The notes under the pieces were generated by a model. The model was not told the origin of the DNA and ran no database searches. It worked only from the letters and a program-made list of their open reading frames with translations. From Planctomycetota bacterium (lineage in GTDB: Bacteria; Planctomycetota; Planctomycetia; Pirellulales; UBA1268): a stretch of 64,000 nt of DNA. Within the stretch, counting starts at the first letter, position 1. Each line of letters starts with the position of its first letter. Of this stretch, positions 56,318 through 64,000 are shown one piece after another. Made by a program: the position numbers and the translations under genes. Location of the stretch: assembly GCA_003669585.1 (NCBI GenBank), contig QWOQ01000017.1:248001-312000 (forward strand), read 5' to 3'.

Positions 56318-59170
56318 TCACGGTCGTTTTCGCACTGGAGGCGTCCACTCCTCGGGAAGAGGATTTTCGACTGTGAGCGCAAGCGTATCGCTAGATCTTT
56401 GAAGTTCTTGTTTGAGACTTCCTACGAGTTCTTGAACACGAGAAGCCTGTTCCGGTCGGCTGGAGATATCAGTGACTTCTTCAGGGTCGTTGTGAATGTC
56501 GAAGAGTTGCGTTCGATAAATCTTCGGATAACGAATCAGTTTCCACTGTGGCGTTACCAAGGCACGCTGAACGTCTCGATACGCCAGAACGAGGTTATCG
56601 CGAATCGACTCGACTCTTCCCTGCATGATTGGCACAAGGCTTTTTCCATCACTCATTTCAGGAGCCTCTACCTCGGCCAAATCCCCCACGGTTGCCATCA
56701 AGTCGTGCAGATAGCACAGTGATTCAATCTGTTTGCCTTGTGGCACTCCGGGGCCAGCCATAATCGCCGGCACTCGCGATGAATGTTCATAGAGATTCTG
56801 TTTTCCCATAAGGCCATGGCTGCCGATTGCCAGTCCTGAGTCGCTGGTAAACAGCACAATGGTGTCGGCAAGTCGACCGCTCGACTCAAGACAGTCAAGC
56901 AATTTCCCAATTTGTTCATCCATCGCTTCAATCGTTGCGTAATAATCAGCCAGTTCCTCAGACACCGCATCTTTCGTTCTCGGCCACTGCAGCAGCTGTT
57001 CGTCGCGAACGGTCATCTCGCCGTTATCGAAGGGATGCTGTGGGAGATAATTGTTGGGAACCTTAGGACGCTCTGCATGAGAGCGATCTCGAAATTCTTT
57101 TGGTGCTTGTCGCGGATCATGCGGCGCGGTCATTGCGACCCAGAGAAAAAACGGCGTTTGCTTTGGCTGTTTCTCAAGATGTGCGATGGCGACATCGGCG
57201 AAGACCACCGATGAGTAGGCTCCCGGCTGTGTGGTCTCAATGGGATCTTGACCGATTTGAAAATCCGTGACCGCAACATTCCACTGATTGGTCATGCCGC
57301 CTAAAAACACGCTTGCTCCGGAGCCAAAAAGTCGCCGGGCGGAGGGCAAACCGTTATGCCATTTCCCAACCACAAATGGACTGTACCCCGCGCGAGTAAA
57401 AGCATTCGGCCAGGCATCGCACTTGGAAAGCTTTTCATCCACTGCAAAGAGCGATTGCCCTGAAAGCAGCATCGCGCGACTCGGCACACAGACTGCCCCT
57501 TGCATGCTTCCCATGCAATACGCGCGAGAAAAGGATGTCCCTCTCGCGACGAGTCGATCGAGTGCGGGCGTGCGAATATGCGGATTGCCGAGTGAATGAA
57601 TCGTGTCGGCACGTTGGTCATCCGAAAGAATGACAAGCACATTGGGCGGCGATCGCGGGCCGTTGTCGGTTGTAGCCTGCTGTTTTTCGTAGGCCGTCTG
57701 AAATGAATTCTCGGCCGGACCGTCGAGATCTTCATTGACCAGTTCTCCCTCCACGCTCATCCACCAGTCGTCAAACCGTGCGGAAAGATCCTTGACGATG
57801 CTGGGCTCTTGGGTCGCAATATTTTCTTTTTCACCGGGATCTTTTCGAAGATCATACAGTTCCCATCCGTCGGCGCTGTTCTTCGTGTTGGCGAGACTGT
57901 AGGAGCCGTTGTGTATTCGGCAGTTCCGATATTTACTTTGAGTCGCCTGCCCGCGATCCCATCGGCCAGCGTGGGTCACAAGATGCCTCTGCGGCCACAT
58001 CGCCTGAGCATCGATCAACAGCGGCACGAGGCTTCGTCCCTCAATCGTTTTGGCAACCTGCGATTCAATGGTGACCCCCGCTAATTCGCAAAGTGTCGGA
58101 AGCACATCGATGTGTGCTGTCAGTGCCGGCACATCAATGCCTTCTGAAAGAACTCCTTTCCATCGCCAGAATGCAGGCACGCGAGTGCCTCCGCGATAGG
58201 GACTTCCCTTGCTTGCGCGCATGCCGTCATTAAAGACTTTCGCGCCAGTCGCTGTACCGTTATCGGTCGTAAAGATGACGAGCGTCTTCTCAGACAACTT
58301 CCACAACTCGAGCCGTTCAAGCAGTCGTCCTATATTCGTGTCTATATTTTCAATCATGCCGTAGAACTTGGCTACGTCTTGGGGCACTTGATTGGCATAG
58401 GGTTCTGCGGAACCAGGAGGCTCGTCGAGCGGACCATGCGGCGCGTTGGGTGTAATAAAACAAAAGAATGGTTCTTCTCTCTGGCGACTCTTGTCTATCC
58501 ACTCCATGGCGGCATCGAAGAATACATCGGTGCAGTATCCCTTTGTTTGCACGAATGTGCCGTCGCTGCGCACGATAGGGTTGTAGTACGAATTTCCAGG
58601 TACGTCTCCACAGCTTCCTGGAAAGCTTTGCCCGATGCCGCCTGCTCCGTGGATAAAGACACGGTCGAAACCTCGTTGGTTGGGTTGGTAGGCATCTTCA
58701 TCGCCAAGATGCCATTTTCCAAAGATCCCGGTTTTGTATCCTGAACTTCGCAGCAGTTCCGGGAACGTGACGCTTGTGAGTGCGAGGCGTTCGCGTTCGA
58801 AAATTGTGTGAGTGACACCGGAATGAAATTCGTGCCGCCCCGTCAAAAGTGCAGCGCGGGTGGGGGCACACGTTGGACTCGCATGAAACTCTGTGAATCG
58901 AACGCTTTCTCGATGCATCGCATCGAGGTGCGGCGTGCGTAGAATCGGATTTCCATGCGCTGCGATGTCACCATAGCCCTGATCGTCTGTCATCACATAG
59001 ATAATGTTTGGTCGCTCTGGCAGTTGCTCTCTCGAAAAAGCCCCCTGCTGACAGGACGCGAGCATCGCACACGCGAAGGCCGATTGAATCAGAATGCTTT
59101 GCCATCCCCGACGCCGCACACTCTGTGACACATACTGCCTATGATCACCACTCTTGGATTCGATCTGCAT
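56318..59170 (-). CDS. Double sulfatase: two complete formylglycine-type sulfatases in one chain
   Basis: 950 residues in one uninterrupted frame. The signal ends in a lipobox-like LASC (Cys40), so it may be a lipoprotein. The first sulfatase (about 52-480) has DDQGYGD at 62-68, CAPTR with Cys101, GKWHLG at 151-156 and TTDNG at 301-305. A short linker follows; the second sulfatase (about 507-930) has LSDDQRAD at 515-522, CVPSR with Cys561, GKWH at 602-605 and TSDSG at 775-779. Both maturation cysteines are intact, so both domains should be active once an FGE enzyme converts them. The first is arylsulfatase-like, and the second is nearer to choline-sulfatase/iduronate-type. It heads a minus-strand series that includes the HTTM pair. 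Confidence 0.9.
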   Translation of the reverse strand: MQIESKSGDHRQYVSQSVRRRGWQSILIQSAFACAMLASCQQGAFSREQLPERPNIIYVMTDDQGYGDIAAHGNPILRTPHLDAMHRESVRFTEFHASPTCAPTRAALLTGRHEFHSGVTHTIFERERLALTSVTFPELLRSSGYKTGIFGKWHLGDEDAYQPNQRGFDRVFIHGAGGIGQSFPGSCGDVPGNSYYNPIVRSDGTFVQTKGYCTDVFFDAAMEWIDKSRQREEPFFCFITPNAPHGPLDEPPGSAEPYANQVPQDVAKFYGMIENIDTNIGRLLERLELWKLSEKTLVIFTTDNGTATGAKVFNDGMRASKGSPYRGGTRVPAFWRWKGVLSEGIDVPALTAHIDVLPTLCELAGVTIESQVAKTIEGRSLVPLLIDAQAMWPQRHLVTHAGRWDRGQATQSKYRNCRIHNGSYSLANTKNSADGWELYDLRKDPGEKENIATQEPSIVKDLSARFDDWWMSVEGELVNEDLDGPAENSFQTAYEKQQATTDNGPRSPPNVLVILSDDQRADTIHSLGNPHIRTPALDRLVARGTSFSRAYCMGSMQGAVCVPSRAMLLSGQSLFAVDEKLSKCDAWPNAFTRAGYSPFVVGKWHNGLPSARRLFGSGASVFLGGMTNQWNVAVTDFQIGQDPIETTQPGAYSSVVFADVAIAHLEKQPKQTPFFLWVAMTAPHDPRQAPKEFRDRSHAERPKVPNNYLPQHPFDNGEMTVRDEQLLQWPRTKDAVSEELADYYATIEAMDEQIGKLLDCLESSGRLADTIVLFTSDSGLAIGSHGLMGKQNLYEHSSRVPAIMAGPGVPQGKQIESLCYLHDLMATVGDLAEVEAPEMSDGKSLVPIMQGRVESIRDNLVLAYRDVQRALVTPQWKLIRYPKIYRTQLFDIHNDPEEVTDISSRPEQASRVQELVGSLKQELQRSSDTLALTVENPLPEEWTPPVRKRP

Positions 59171-59379
59171 GTGAGATTTCCTATGAAAGTGTCTGCGAGA
59201 CTGTTGTAAAGCGATTCACTCATTTCTCAAACACGCCATTTGTGCATCGTACCATCTGCGTGTTTGGTGTTTTTTCTCCTCTTACAAAGCCTCTCTGCGA
59301 AGCATTGTGTTAGGCTGCCTCTCCGATTGATTGCCGATGGATCACCGTTCCACTGAGTGCAAGAGGCGCCACTATTATT

Positions 59380-61404
59380 ATGAGTTCATCCGCCCCTGTG
59401 ACTCCGACATCGAAAGCATCTCACGATCGCCACTACTTGTGGTGGCTGATCATGTGTCTGTGTGGCGTCGATTATTTCAGTACGCTGGGATATCAACCCT
59501 CGATCGCATTTGACGGTGCTGGAACACTCTCACCGATTGCCACGATCCTTCTTGTGCTCGTGACGCTCCTGGGAGCTTTGCCGGTCTATCGATATGTTGC
59601 CGGAGAGACACCCGACGGTGTTGGCTCAGTCGGCATGATCGAGCGACTCTTTCGTGGTTGGACAGGCAAGATCGCAGTGCTCGTGCTGATCGGATTTGCG
59701 GCGACCGATTTCGTGATCACAAAAACGCTTTCTGCAGCCGATGCGGCTGCACATCTGATGAGCAATCCACTCTTTACGGGCAATGCTCCGGGATGGATGC
59801 AGGGACAACTTGGCATTGCCGCTTTTTTGCTGGTGCTTTTGGGATCGATGTTTTTAAAGGGATACGACGAAGTGGTCGGGGTAGCAACCGTGCTCGTCAC
59901 GATCTATTTAGGTCTCACGCTGATCATCATTCTTTCGGGACTCACCTATTTTGTAAACCATCCCGATCTCCTTTCGCAGTGGATGAATGCGATTTTAGAA
60001 GGCCAGTACGAGCTTGCGCATCCGCCCGTGGAAGGGAAGGGTTTCTGGGTCATTCTCGCAATTGCCTGTATTATTTTTCCAAAGCTTGCGCTGGGAATGA
60101 GTGGTTTTGAAACGGGCGTGCTTCACATTCATCTCGTTCGTGGAACGGCGTTGAATCCCTCAGATGCAACCGCTCGCATTGCAAATACGCGAAAACTTCT
60201 TCTGACTGCTTCGTTGATTATGTCGTTTTTTCTGATCGGATCAGCACTGATAACAGGCACCAACACGCTCATTCCCGCTGAAGAATTACGACTTCGCACC
60301 GATGCCGCTGGTGACGTTCAAAAAGATGTACATGGAAATGATTTGAAGGGAAAGGCCGTCGATCGCGCACTCGCCTACCTTGCGCACGGCGAGAGTCCGC
60401 ATGTACTGTGCCCGTTCTTTGGTCCTCTTTTTGGAACCCTCTACGACATCAGCACCATTCTGATCCTCTGGTTTGCTGGTGCCTCGGCGATGGCCGGGCT
60501 TTTGAATATGGTGCCTCGCTACCTGCCGCAGTATGGAATGGCTCCGCAGTGGGTGAGTGCGTATCGGCCTCTTGTCATCGCATTCACCGTCATCAATTTG
60601 ATTGTGACGTGGTGTTTTCAGGCGAGTGTTTCGGCACAGGGGGGTGCCTACGCCACCGGCGTGCTCGTGCTGATGACCAGTGCCTGCGTTGGATCATGGG
60701 TGCAGATCTATCGAACAGTTCCTGAGTCGTCCGTCGAGGGTCGGCGACGCATGATCCGTCTTATTTTTTTCGGTCTTGTGGCGATCGTCTTTTTCTATAC
60801 CACGATCGCAAACATGTGTGAGCGCCCGGATGGCGTCGTGATCGCTTCGATTTTTATTCTCTCTGTGATGATTATTTCTCTCGCTTCTCGAATTATTCGT
60901 AGCAATGAATCTCGCGGTAAGGGATTTCGGTTTATCGATGGAGCAGCCCAAATGCTCTGGACTGACATCGTGCTGGACGGCACCTTTCGAGTGCTCGTTC
61001 CGCATCGGCCAAGCCATCATTCGTTGGCCGATAAAGAACGCTTCATTCGTAACAAACACCGGCTTCCGGCAACCGTGTCGTTGATTTTTCTGGAAGTGCA
61101 TGCCGATGACGCAAGCAACTTCTATAATTCCCCGTTGATTTCCATTGCGCAAGAGAATGGACGTTTTGTAATCGTGGCCTACGACTGTGTATCCGTTGCC
61201 CACACCATTTCACAAATTGCTCTTGAGATGAGCTGTCGCGGCGATCCGCTCGACATCATTTTCGGCTGGAGCAAAGGAAATCCGCTTATGCTCGCTCTGA
61301 GCTTTGTGCTCTTTGGGCAGGGTGACATTCCAAATCTCGTTGAAGATCTGATAGAAGCTGCAACAAAGGACAAGCCCTCGCGACCCACGGTGATTGTCGG
61401 TTGA
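59380..61404 (+). CDS. APC/KUP-like permease with a C-terminal soluble domain
   Basis: 674 residues. The first half has about 11-12 membrane segments, beginning with YLWWLIMCLCGVDYFSTLGYQPSIAF, a pattern like the GDxGTSPLY start of potassium-uptake and amino acid-polyamine transporters. GFWVILAIACIIFPKLALGMSGFETG and FAGASAMAGLLNMVPRYLPQYGM are further transporter-like blocks. The last ~150 residues (from about 520) are hydrophilic with a Rossmann-like start (FRVLVPHRPSH, ATVSLIFLEVHADD, RFVIVAYDCVSVAHTISQIAL), possibly a regulatory domain like those on KUP proteins. The transported solute is not clear; potassium or amino acids are both possible. Confidence 0.82.
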   Translation: MSSSAPVTPTSKASHDRHYLWWLIMCLCGVDYFSTLGYQPSIAFDGAGTLSPIATILLVLVTLLGALPVYRYVAGETPDGVGSVGMIERLFRGWTGKIAVLVLIGFAATDFVITKTLSAADAAAHLMSNPLFTGNAPGWMQGQLGIAAFLLVLLGSMFLKGYDEVVGVATVLVTIYLGLTLIIILSGLTYFVNHPDLLSQWMNAILEGQYELAHPPVEGKGFWVILAIACIIFPKLALGMSGFETGVLHIHLVRGTALNPSDATARIANTRKLLLTASLIMSFFLIGSALITGTNTLIPAEELRLRTDAAGDVQKDVHGNDLKGKAVDRALAYLAHGESPHVLCPFFGPLFGTLYDISTILILWFAGASAMAGLLNMVPRYLPQYGMAPQWVSAYRPLVIAFTVINLIVTWCFQASVSAQGGAYATGVLVLMTSACVGSWVQIYRTVPESSVEGRRRMIRLIFFGLVAIVFFYTTIANMCERPDGVVIASIFILSVMIISLASRIIRSNESRGKGFRFIDGAAQMLWTDIVLDGTFRVLVPHRPSHHSLADKERFIRNKHRLPATVSLIFLEVHADDASNFYNSPLISIAQENGRFVIVAYDCVSVAHTISQIALEMSCRGDPLDIIFGWSKGNPLMLALSFVLFGQGDIPNLVEDLIEAATKDKPSRPTVIVG

Positions 61405-61437
61405 TGCAATCTCGTTGCTGACTGCGTTGCAATTCGA

Positions 61438-62511
61438 TTAGACAAGCGTTCCGAGGATTCGGTCGAGCGAATCACTGGTCTGATAAATGAGCGCTTCGGG
61501 GTAGTGCGAATAGGGATGAAAATATTCAAACGTCACAAAGCCATTGTAGCCGACTGCGTGGAGGGCTTCGACAACGGCCGGCCAGTTGGTTGTTCCATCG
61601 AGCAGCGGCCTAAATGTTTCAAGGGAGTAGTCGGTTCCCTTCTTCGTAAATTCCTTGAAGTGAATATTTTTCGTGCGCTTTCCCAAAATTGGCACCCAGT
61701 GCTCAGCATGTTGAAACATTGAAATATTGCCAGTATCAAAGTGAATGCGGACACGATCACTTTCAAAACTGTCAACGAATGCGTTCATTTCCATCGGAGT
61801 CATAAGAAAGCCGTTAAAAAAAATGTTCTCTATGTTGAGTGATACATTCAGTTTTTCGGCTTGCACAACAAGCGATCCCACCGCCTCTCGGGCCCGCTTC
61901 TCGCAGATGTCGTTTGGTACTGGCTCGTGATCGTCGCGCCATGGAATGTGCACTGCCCCCGGCACGATGAGAACATTTTCAACGCCCATCTGATGCGCCG
62001 CTTGCGCAATTTTTCCGGCCAACTCGAGTCCGCGGCTCCGTTTTTGCGGGTCATTGCTTGTCAGTGGATAGGGCCAGAAAAGAAACGAGCACAGGCCACT
62101 AATTTCAATCCCTATCCGATCGGCAAGCACTCGAACAGCGGCGAGTTCCTTCGCTGTCGCTTTTGGAGAAAGATCGTTATCGAGGTCGTAGTTGAGTTCG
62201 ATACCATCAAAACCCGCCTCTTTTGCAAGCCGGAAACATTCCTCCAGCGACATTCTCTGGGGATAGGGAAATGCCCAAAGATTGATCGATTTTTTCATGT
62301 CGTACCGGATGGGCGACTTGCGGCGATCGTCGCTGGCAACTGCCAAGGGAGCGGAATCGACGGCTTGCTCTTGCGACTGACGTTGTTCGTGGGCGATTGA
62401 GTTGGTTGCAGAAGCAGCGCCAAATATCGCGAGGCCAGATCGCAGTGCGTCACGGCGGCTGACGTGTCGGGTTTGCCCAAATGGGGCCGACCACTGGTTG
62501 TCGCTTGTCAT
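61438..62511 (-). CDS. Xylose isomerase-like TIM-barrel protein (sugar phosphate isomerase/epimerase)
   Basis: 357 residues from the ATG at 62511. The N-terminus HVSRRDALRSGLAIFGAAS is Tat-like, so it is probably exported. The barrel has LEECFRLAKEAGFDGIELNYD, GIEISGLCSFLFWPYP, NVLIVPGAVHIPW, the metal-site-like NIENIFFNGFLMTPMEM, HFDTGNISMFQH and HFKEFTKKG, and a C-terminal GFVTFEYFHPY. These fit the AP-endonuclease-2/xylose-isomerase-like superfamily of hydroxypyruvate isomerase and sugar epimerase relatives. The substrate is unknown. It is convergent with the permease gene (33 nt between the stops). Confidence 0.88.
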   Translation of the reverse strand: MTSDNQWSAPFGQTRHVSRRDALRSGLAIFGAASATNSIAHEQRQSQEQAVDSAPLAVASDDRRKSPIRYDMKKSINLWAFPYPQRMSLEECFRLAKEAGFDGIELNYDLDNDLSPKATAKELAAVRVLADRIGIEISGLCSFLFWPYPLTSNDPQKRSRGLELAGKIAQAAHQMGVENVLIVPGAVHIPWRDDHEPVPNDICEKRAREAVGSLVVQAEKLNVSLNIENIFFNGFLMTPMEMNAFVDSFESDRVRIHFDTGNISMFQHAEHWVPILGKRTKNIHFKEFTKKGTDYSLETFRPLLDGTTNWPAVVEALHAVGYNGFVTFEYFHPYSHYPEALIYQTSDSLDRILGTLV

Positions 62512-62595
62512 GAATACCTCTCTCGAATCGATCGCGTCTTGGCACTCCATCCCAAAGGTATCGAGGAGTTTCCGCTTGAGCGTCGAAAGCCGGCT

Positions 62596-63666
62596 TTAGG
62601 GTTTTACAATTCCCGCAGCCGCTGTCATATCGGGCAAGTTGTAGAAACCGATTGCCAAAATCGCGTAGGTGGCGATTAAAAGAATGCCTTCCATCCAATT
62701 GGCTTCACCATCTTTGGTCAACTCTTTGGCAATGAGGACAGCCAGCACAATGGATACGACTTCAAAACTGGTAAACTTGAGATCCATCGGCTGACCGAGC
62801 AAGAGTCCACCAAAGACCAATAGTGGTGCGACCAAAAGTACCATTTGAATCGTCGAACCCACCGTCACGCTGAGCACCAGCGATGGGCGGCCAGACCTTG
62901 CAAACCTCACCGCTGAAAGCACCTCTCCAATTCCGCCAACACCTCCCAAAAGAACAATGCCGCTAAAGGTGTCGGACAGTCCCAACGCTTTGGCCGTTGG
63001 TCCGAGTGACTCCGAAAGCGTATCGCTCACCATCGCTAATGCCACAGCAGCAGCGGCCAGAATCGACAGGCTCTTCCATACCGGTGATGGAGGATTTGAC
63101 TCATCGAGTTCCTCATCGGGCGTGATACTTTCTCCCTTTCTGCCACTGACGAGCGTAATAAAAACGTTCAGAACATAGATCACAAGCAAAATGACTGAGA
63201 TTTCAATTGAAAGTCCGCGGGTTCCGGCGGGTGTGCCAATTTCAAAAACCGCTGGAACGACAAAACAAAAAATGCAGATCATCAGCATCGATCCACCGAT
63301 TCGCAAGTTGTGCCGATCAAATTTCTGTTCACCAAACTTGAGTCCGCCGAAAATCAGGGCAAGACCAAGACCAATCATCAAATTGACGAGGATCGATCCG
63401 GTAAGCGACGCCTTCACTACCGATCCCAACCCATGAGAAAGCGCAACAATGCCAATAATGAGTTCTGGTGCGTTGTTCAAGCTCGAGTTGAGAAGGCCAC
63501 CGATGGTGGGTCCGAGTTTGGCGGCAAGCTGTTCGGTGGCATCTCCCATCACCTCTACCAAAGGAATAATTGCCGCTAGTGAAAGCGCAAAAACTACACT
63601 CGGATCAACTTCAAACCACGATGCCGCAATCGCCGCCGGCATACACACAAGCAACCATTTAATCAT
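62596..63666 (-). CDS. CaCA family cation antiporter (calcium/proton type)
   Basis: 356 residues from the ATG at 63666 (a longer frame upstream has Cys/Ser-rich residues and no membrane character). It has 10 or so membrane segments in two inverted repeats. The first alpha repeat is GGLLNSSLNNAPELIIGIVALSHG, and the second is GIVLLGGVGGIGEVLSAVRFARSGR, followed by LSVTVGSTIQMVLLVAPLLV. An acidic loop (DEELDESN) lies near residue 180. It most resembles CAX-type Ca2+/H+ exchangers. The second repeat has GGIGEV where CAX proteins have GNAAEH, so ion choice is uncertain. It exports calcium or similar ions. Confidence 0.87.
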   Translation of the reverse strand: MIKWLLVCMPAAIAASWFEVDPSVVFALSLAAIIPLVEVMGDATEQLAAKLGPTIGGLLNSSLNNAPELIIGIVALSHGLGSVVKASLTGSILVNLMIGLGLALIFGGLKFGEQKFDRHNLRIGGSMLMICIFCFVVPAVFEIGTPAGTRGLSIEISVILLVIYVLNVFITLVSGRKGESITPDEELDESNPPSPVWKSLSILAAAAVALAMVSDTLSESLGPTAKALGLSDTFSGIVLLGGVGGIGEVLSAVRFARSGRPSLVLSVTVGSTIQMVLLVAPLLVFGGLLLGQPMDLKFTSFEVVSIVLAVLIAKELTKDGEANWMEGILLIATYAILAIGFYNLPDMTAAAGIVKP

Positions 63667-63897
63667 TGAGATATTTCTGCAATTCTTCTGCAAACAGCCG
63701 CATCCGAAAAACAATTGATCGGATTGAGTGACCGGGCCAGAAAAAGAGCATACACAATTCAAACAGCCCCTTATCGGGGACCGATTGAATTTCACATGCT
63801 TGCCCGCGTTTTATCCATCGAGAGCGCAAAAGCCGCTCTTTCAAATTGAATCCGAGTACTTTTCACCGTTTTATAAAACGAAAGACGATCTTTAGTT

Positions 63898-64000
63898 TTA
63901 CTTCGTTTCGGCTTCTTCAGACTTCGGTTTGGTTTCATCAGTCGGCGCCGCACTTGCAGCTGGCGCGGGAGCACCACCCGGAGTGCCTGGGAGAGGTCCC
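63898..64000 (-). CDS. C-terminal end of an unknown protein (cut by window edge)
   Basis: The last 33 residues of a minus-strand gene whose start lies beyond the right edge. The stop is TAA at 63898-63900. The tail is rich in Pro, Ala, Glu and Lys (GAPAPAASAAPTDETK), like a disordered, lipoprotein- or signalling-type tail. No family can be named. Confidence 0.55.
   Translation of the reverse strand, partial: GPLPGTPGGAPAPAASAAPTDETKPKSEEAETK

Noticed and set aside
56318..59170. Double sulfatase as a frameshift or assembly artefact
   Set aside because: The frame stays open with sensible coding sequence through the linker, both active sites are intact, and the halves differ in subfamily.
1..64000. 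tRNA, rRNA, CRISPR, insertion sequences, phage or defence genes
   Set aside because: I looked through the intergenic regions and found no cloverleaf, spaced repeat array, transposase or integrase, or recognised defence domain.

Overview
The window comes from a planctomycete (Planctomycetota), most likely a Pirellulales-like heterotroph. The evidence is the gene content: several PSCyt1/DUF1549/DUF1553 cytochromes paired with DUF1501 proteins, a PVC-type heme-binding dehydrogenase, two DUF1559 pseudopilin-like proteins, formylglycine-type sulfatases, a DUF1080 protein and a FloA flotillin. Base composition looks even and moderate. I saw no rRNA, tRNA, CRISPR array, transposase or phage gene.

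Layout. (1) 1-11950, minus strand: three modules that each pair a giant secreted cytochrome-like protein with a DUF1501 protein, the last one cut by the window edge. (2) 12457-23891, mostly plus: a secreted protein with calcium-type repeats, an NTF2-like protein, an aldo/keto reductase, a DUF1559 protein, an N-acetyltransferase, a secreted esterase followed by a Tat-type metallophosphoesterase, then a primary-type sigma factor overlapping apt, and a gamma-glutamyltransferase. (3) 23939-32144: two outer-membrane-like proteins, a class III aminotransferase, floA with a small downstream gene, an alpha/beta hydrolase, and a cobalamin-binding-like protein with a DUF6580 membrane protein. (4) 32376-40558, plus: a PVC-type dehydrogenase, then a fourth cytochrome/DUF1501 pair. 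(5) 40619-59170, mostly minus: an M3 oligopeptidase, a sulfatase fused to an esterase, a lactate permease, a DUF1559 protein, a sulfatase with a DUF1080 protein, an SGNH hydrolase fused to a Dabb domain (plus strand), an N-acetyltransferase, an ActP-type symporter with its DUF485 partner, an HTTM membrane protein with a small partner, and a protein made of two complete sulfatases. (6) 59380-64000: an APC/KUP-like permease, a sugar-isomerase-like TIM-barrel protein, a CaCA cation antiporter, and the tail of an unknown Ala/Pro-rich protein.

How it may work together. The cytochrome/DUF1501 modules and the PVC dehydrogenase are exported and are widely thought to act in polymer (probably polysaccharide) breakdown in planctomycetes, but their biochemistry is unproven. 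The 42-59 kb region could form a loose desulfation and deacylation set: four sulfatase domains in three polypeptides, two ester hydrolase domains, and uptake systems for lactate- and acetate-like acids. The most unusual proteins are the sulfatase-esterase fusion, the double sulfatase, the SGNH-Dabb fusion and the HTTM/partner pair next to the double sulfatase. Start sites were chosen by eye from signal peptides, Shine-Dalgarno-like sequences and gene spacing. All family names come from motif recognition, not from a search.
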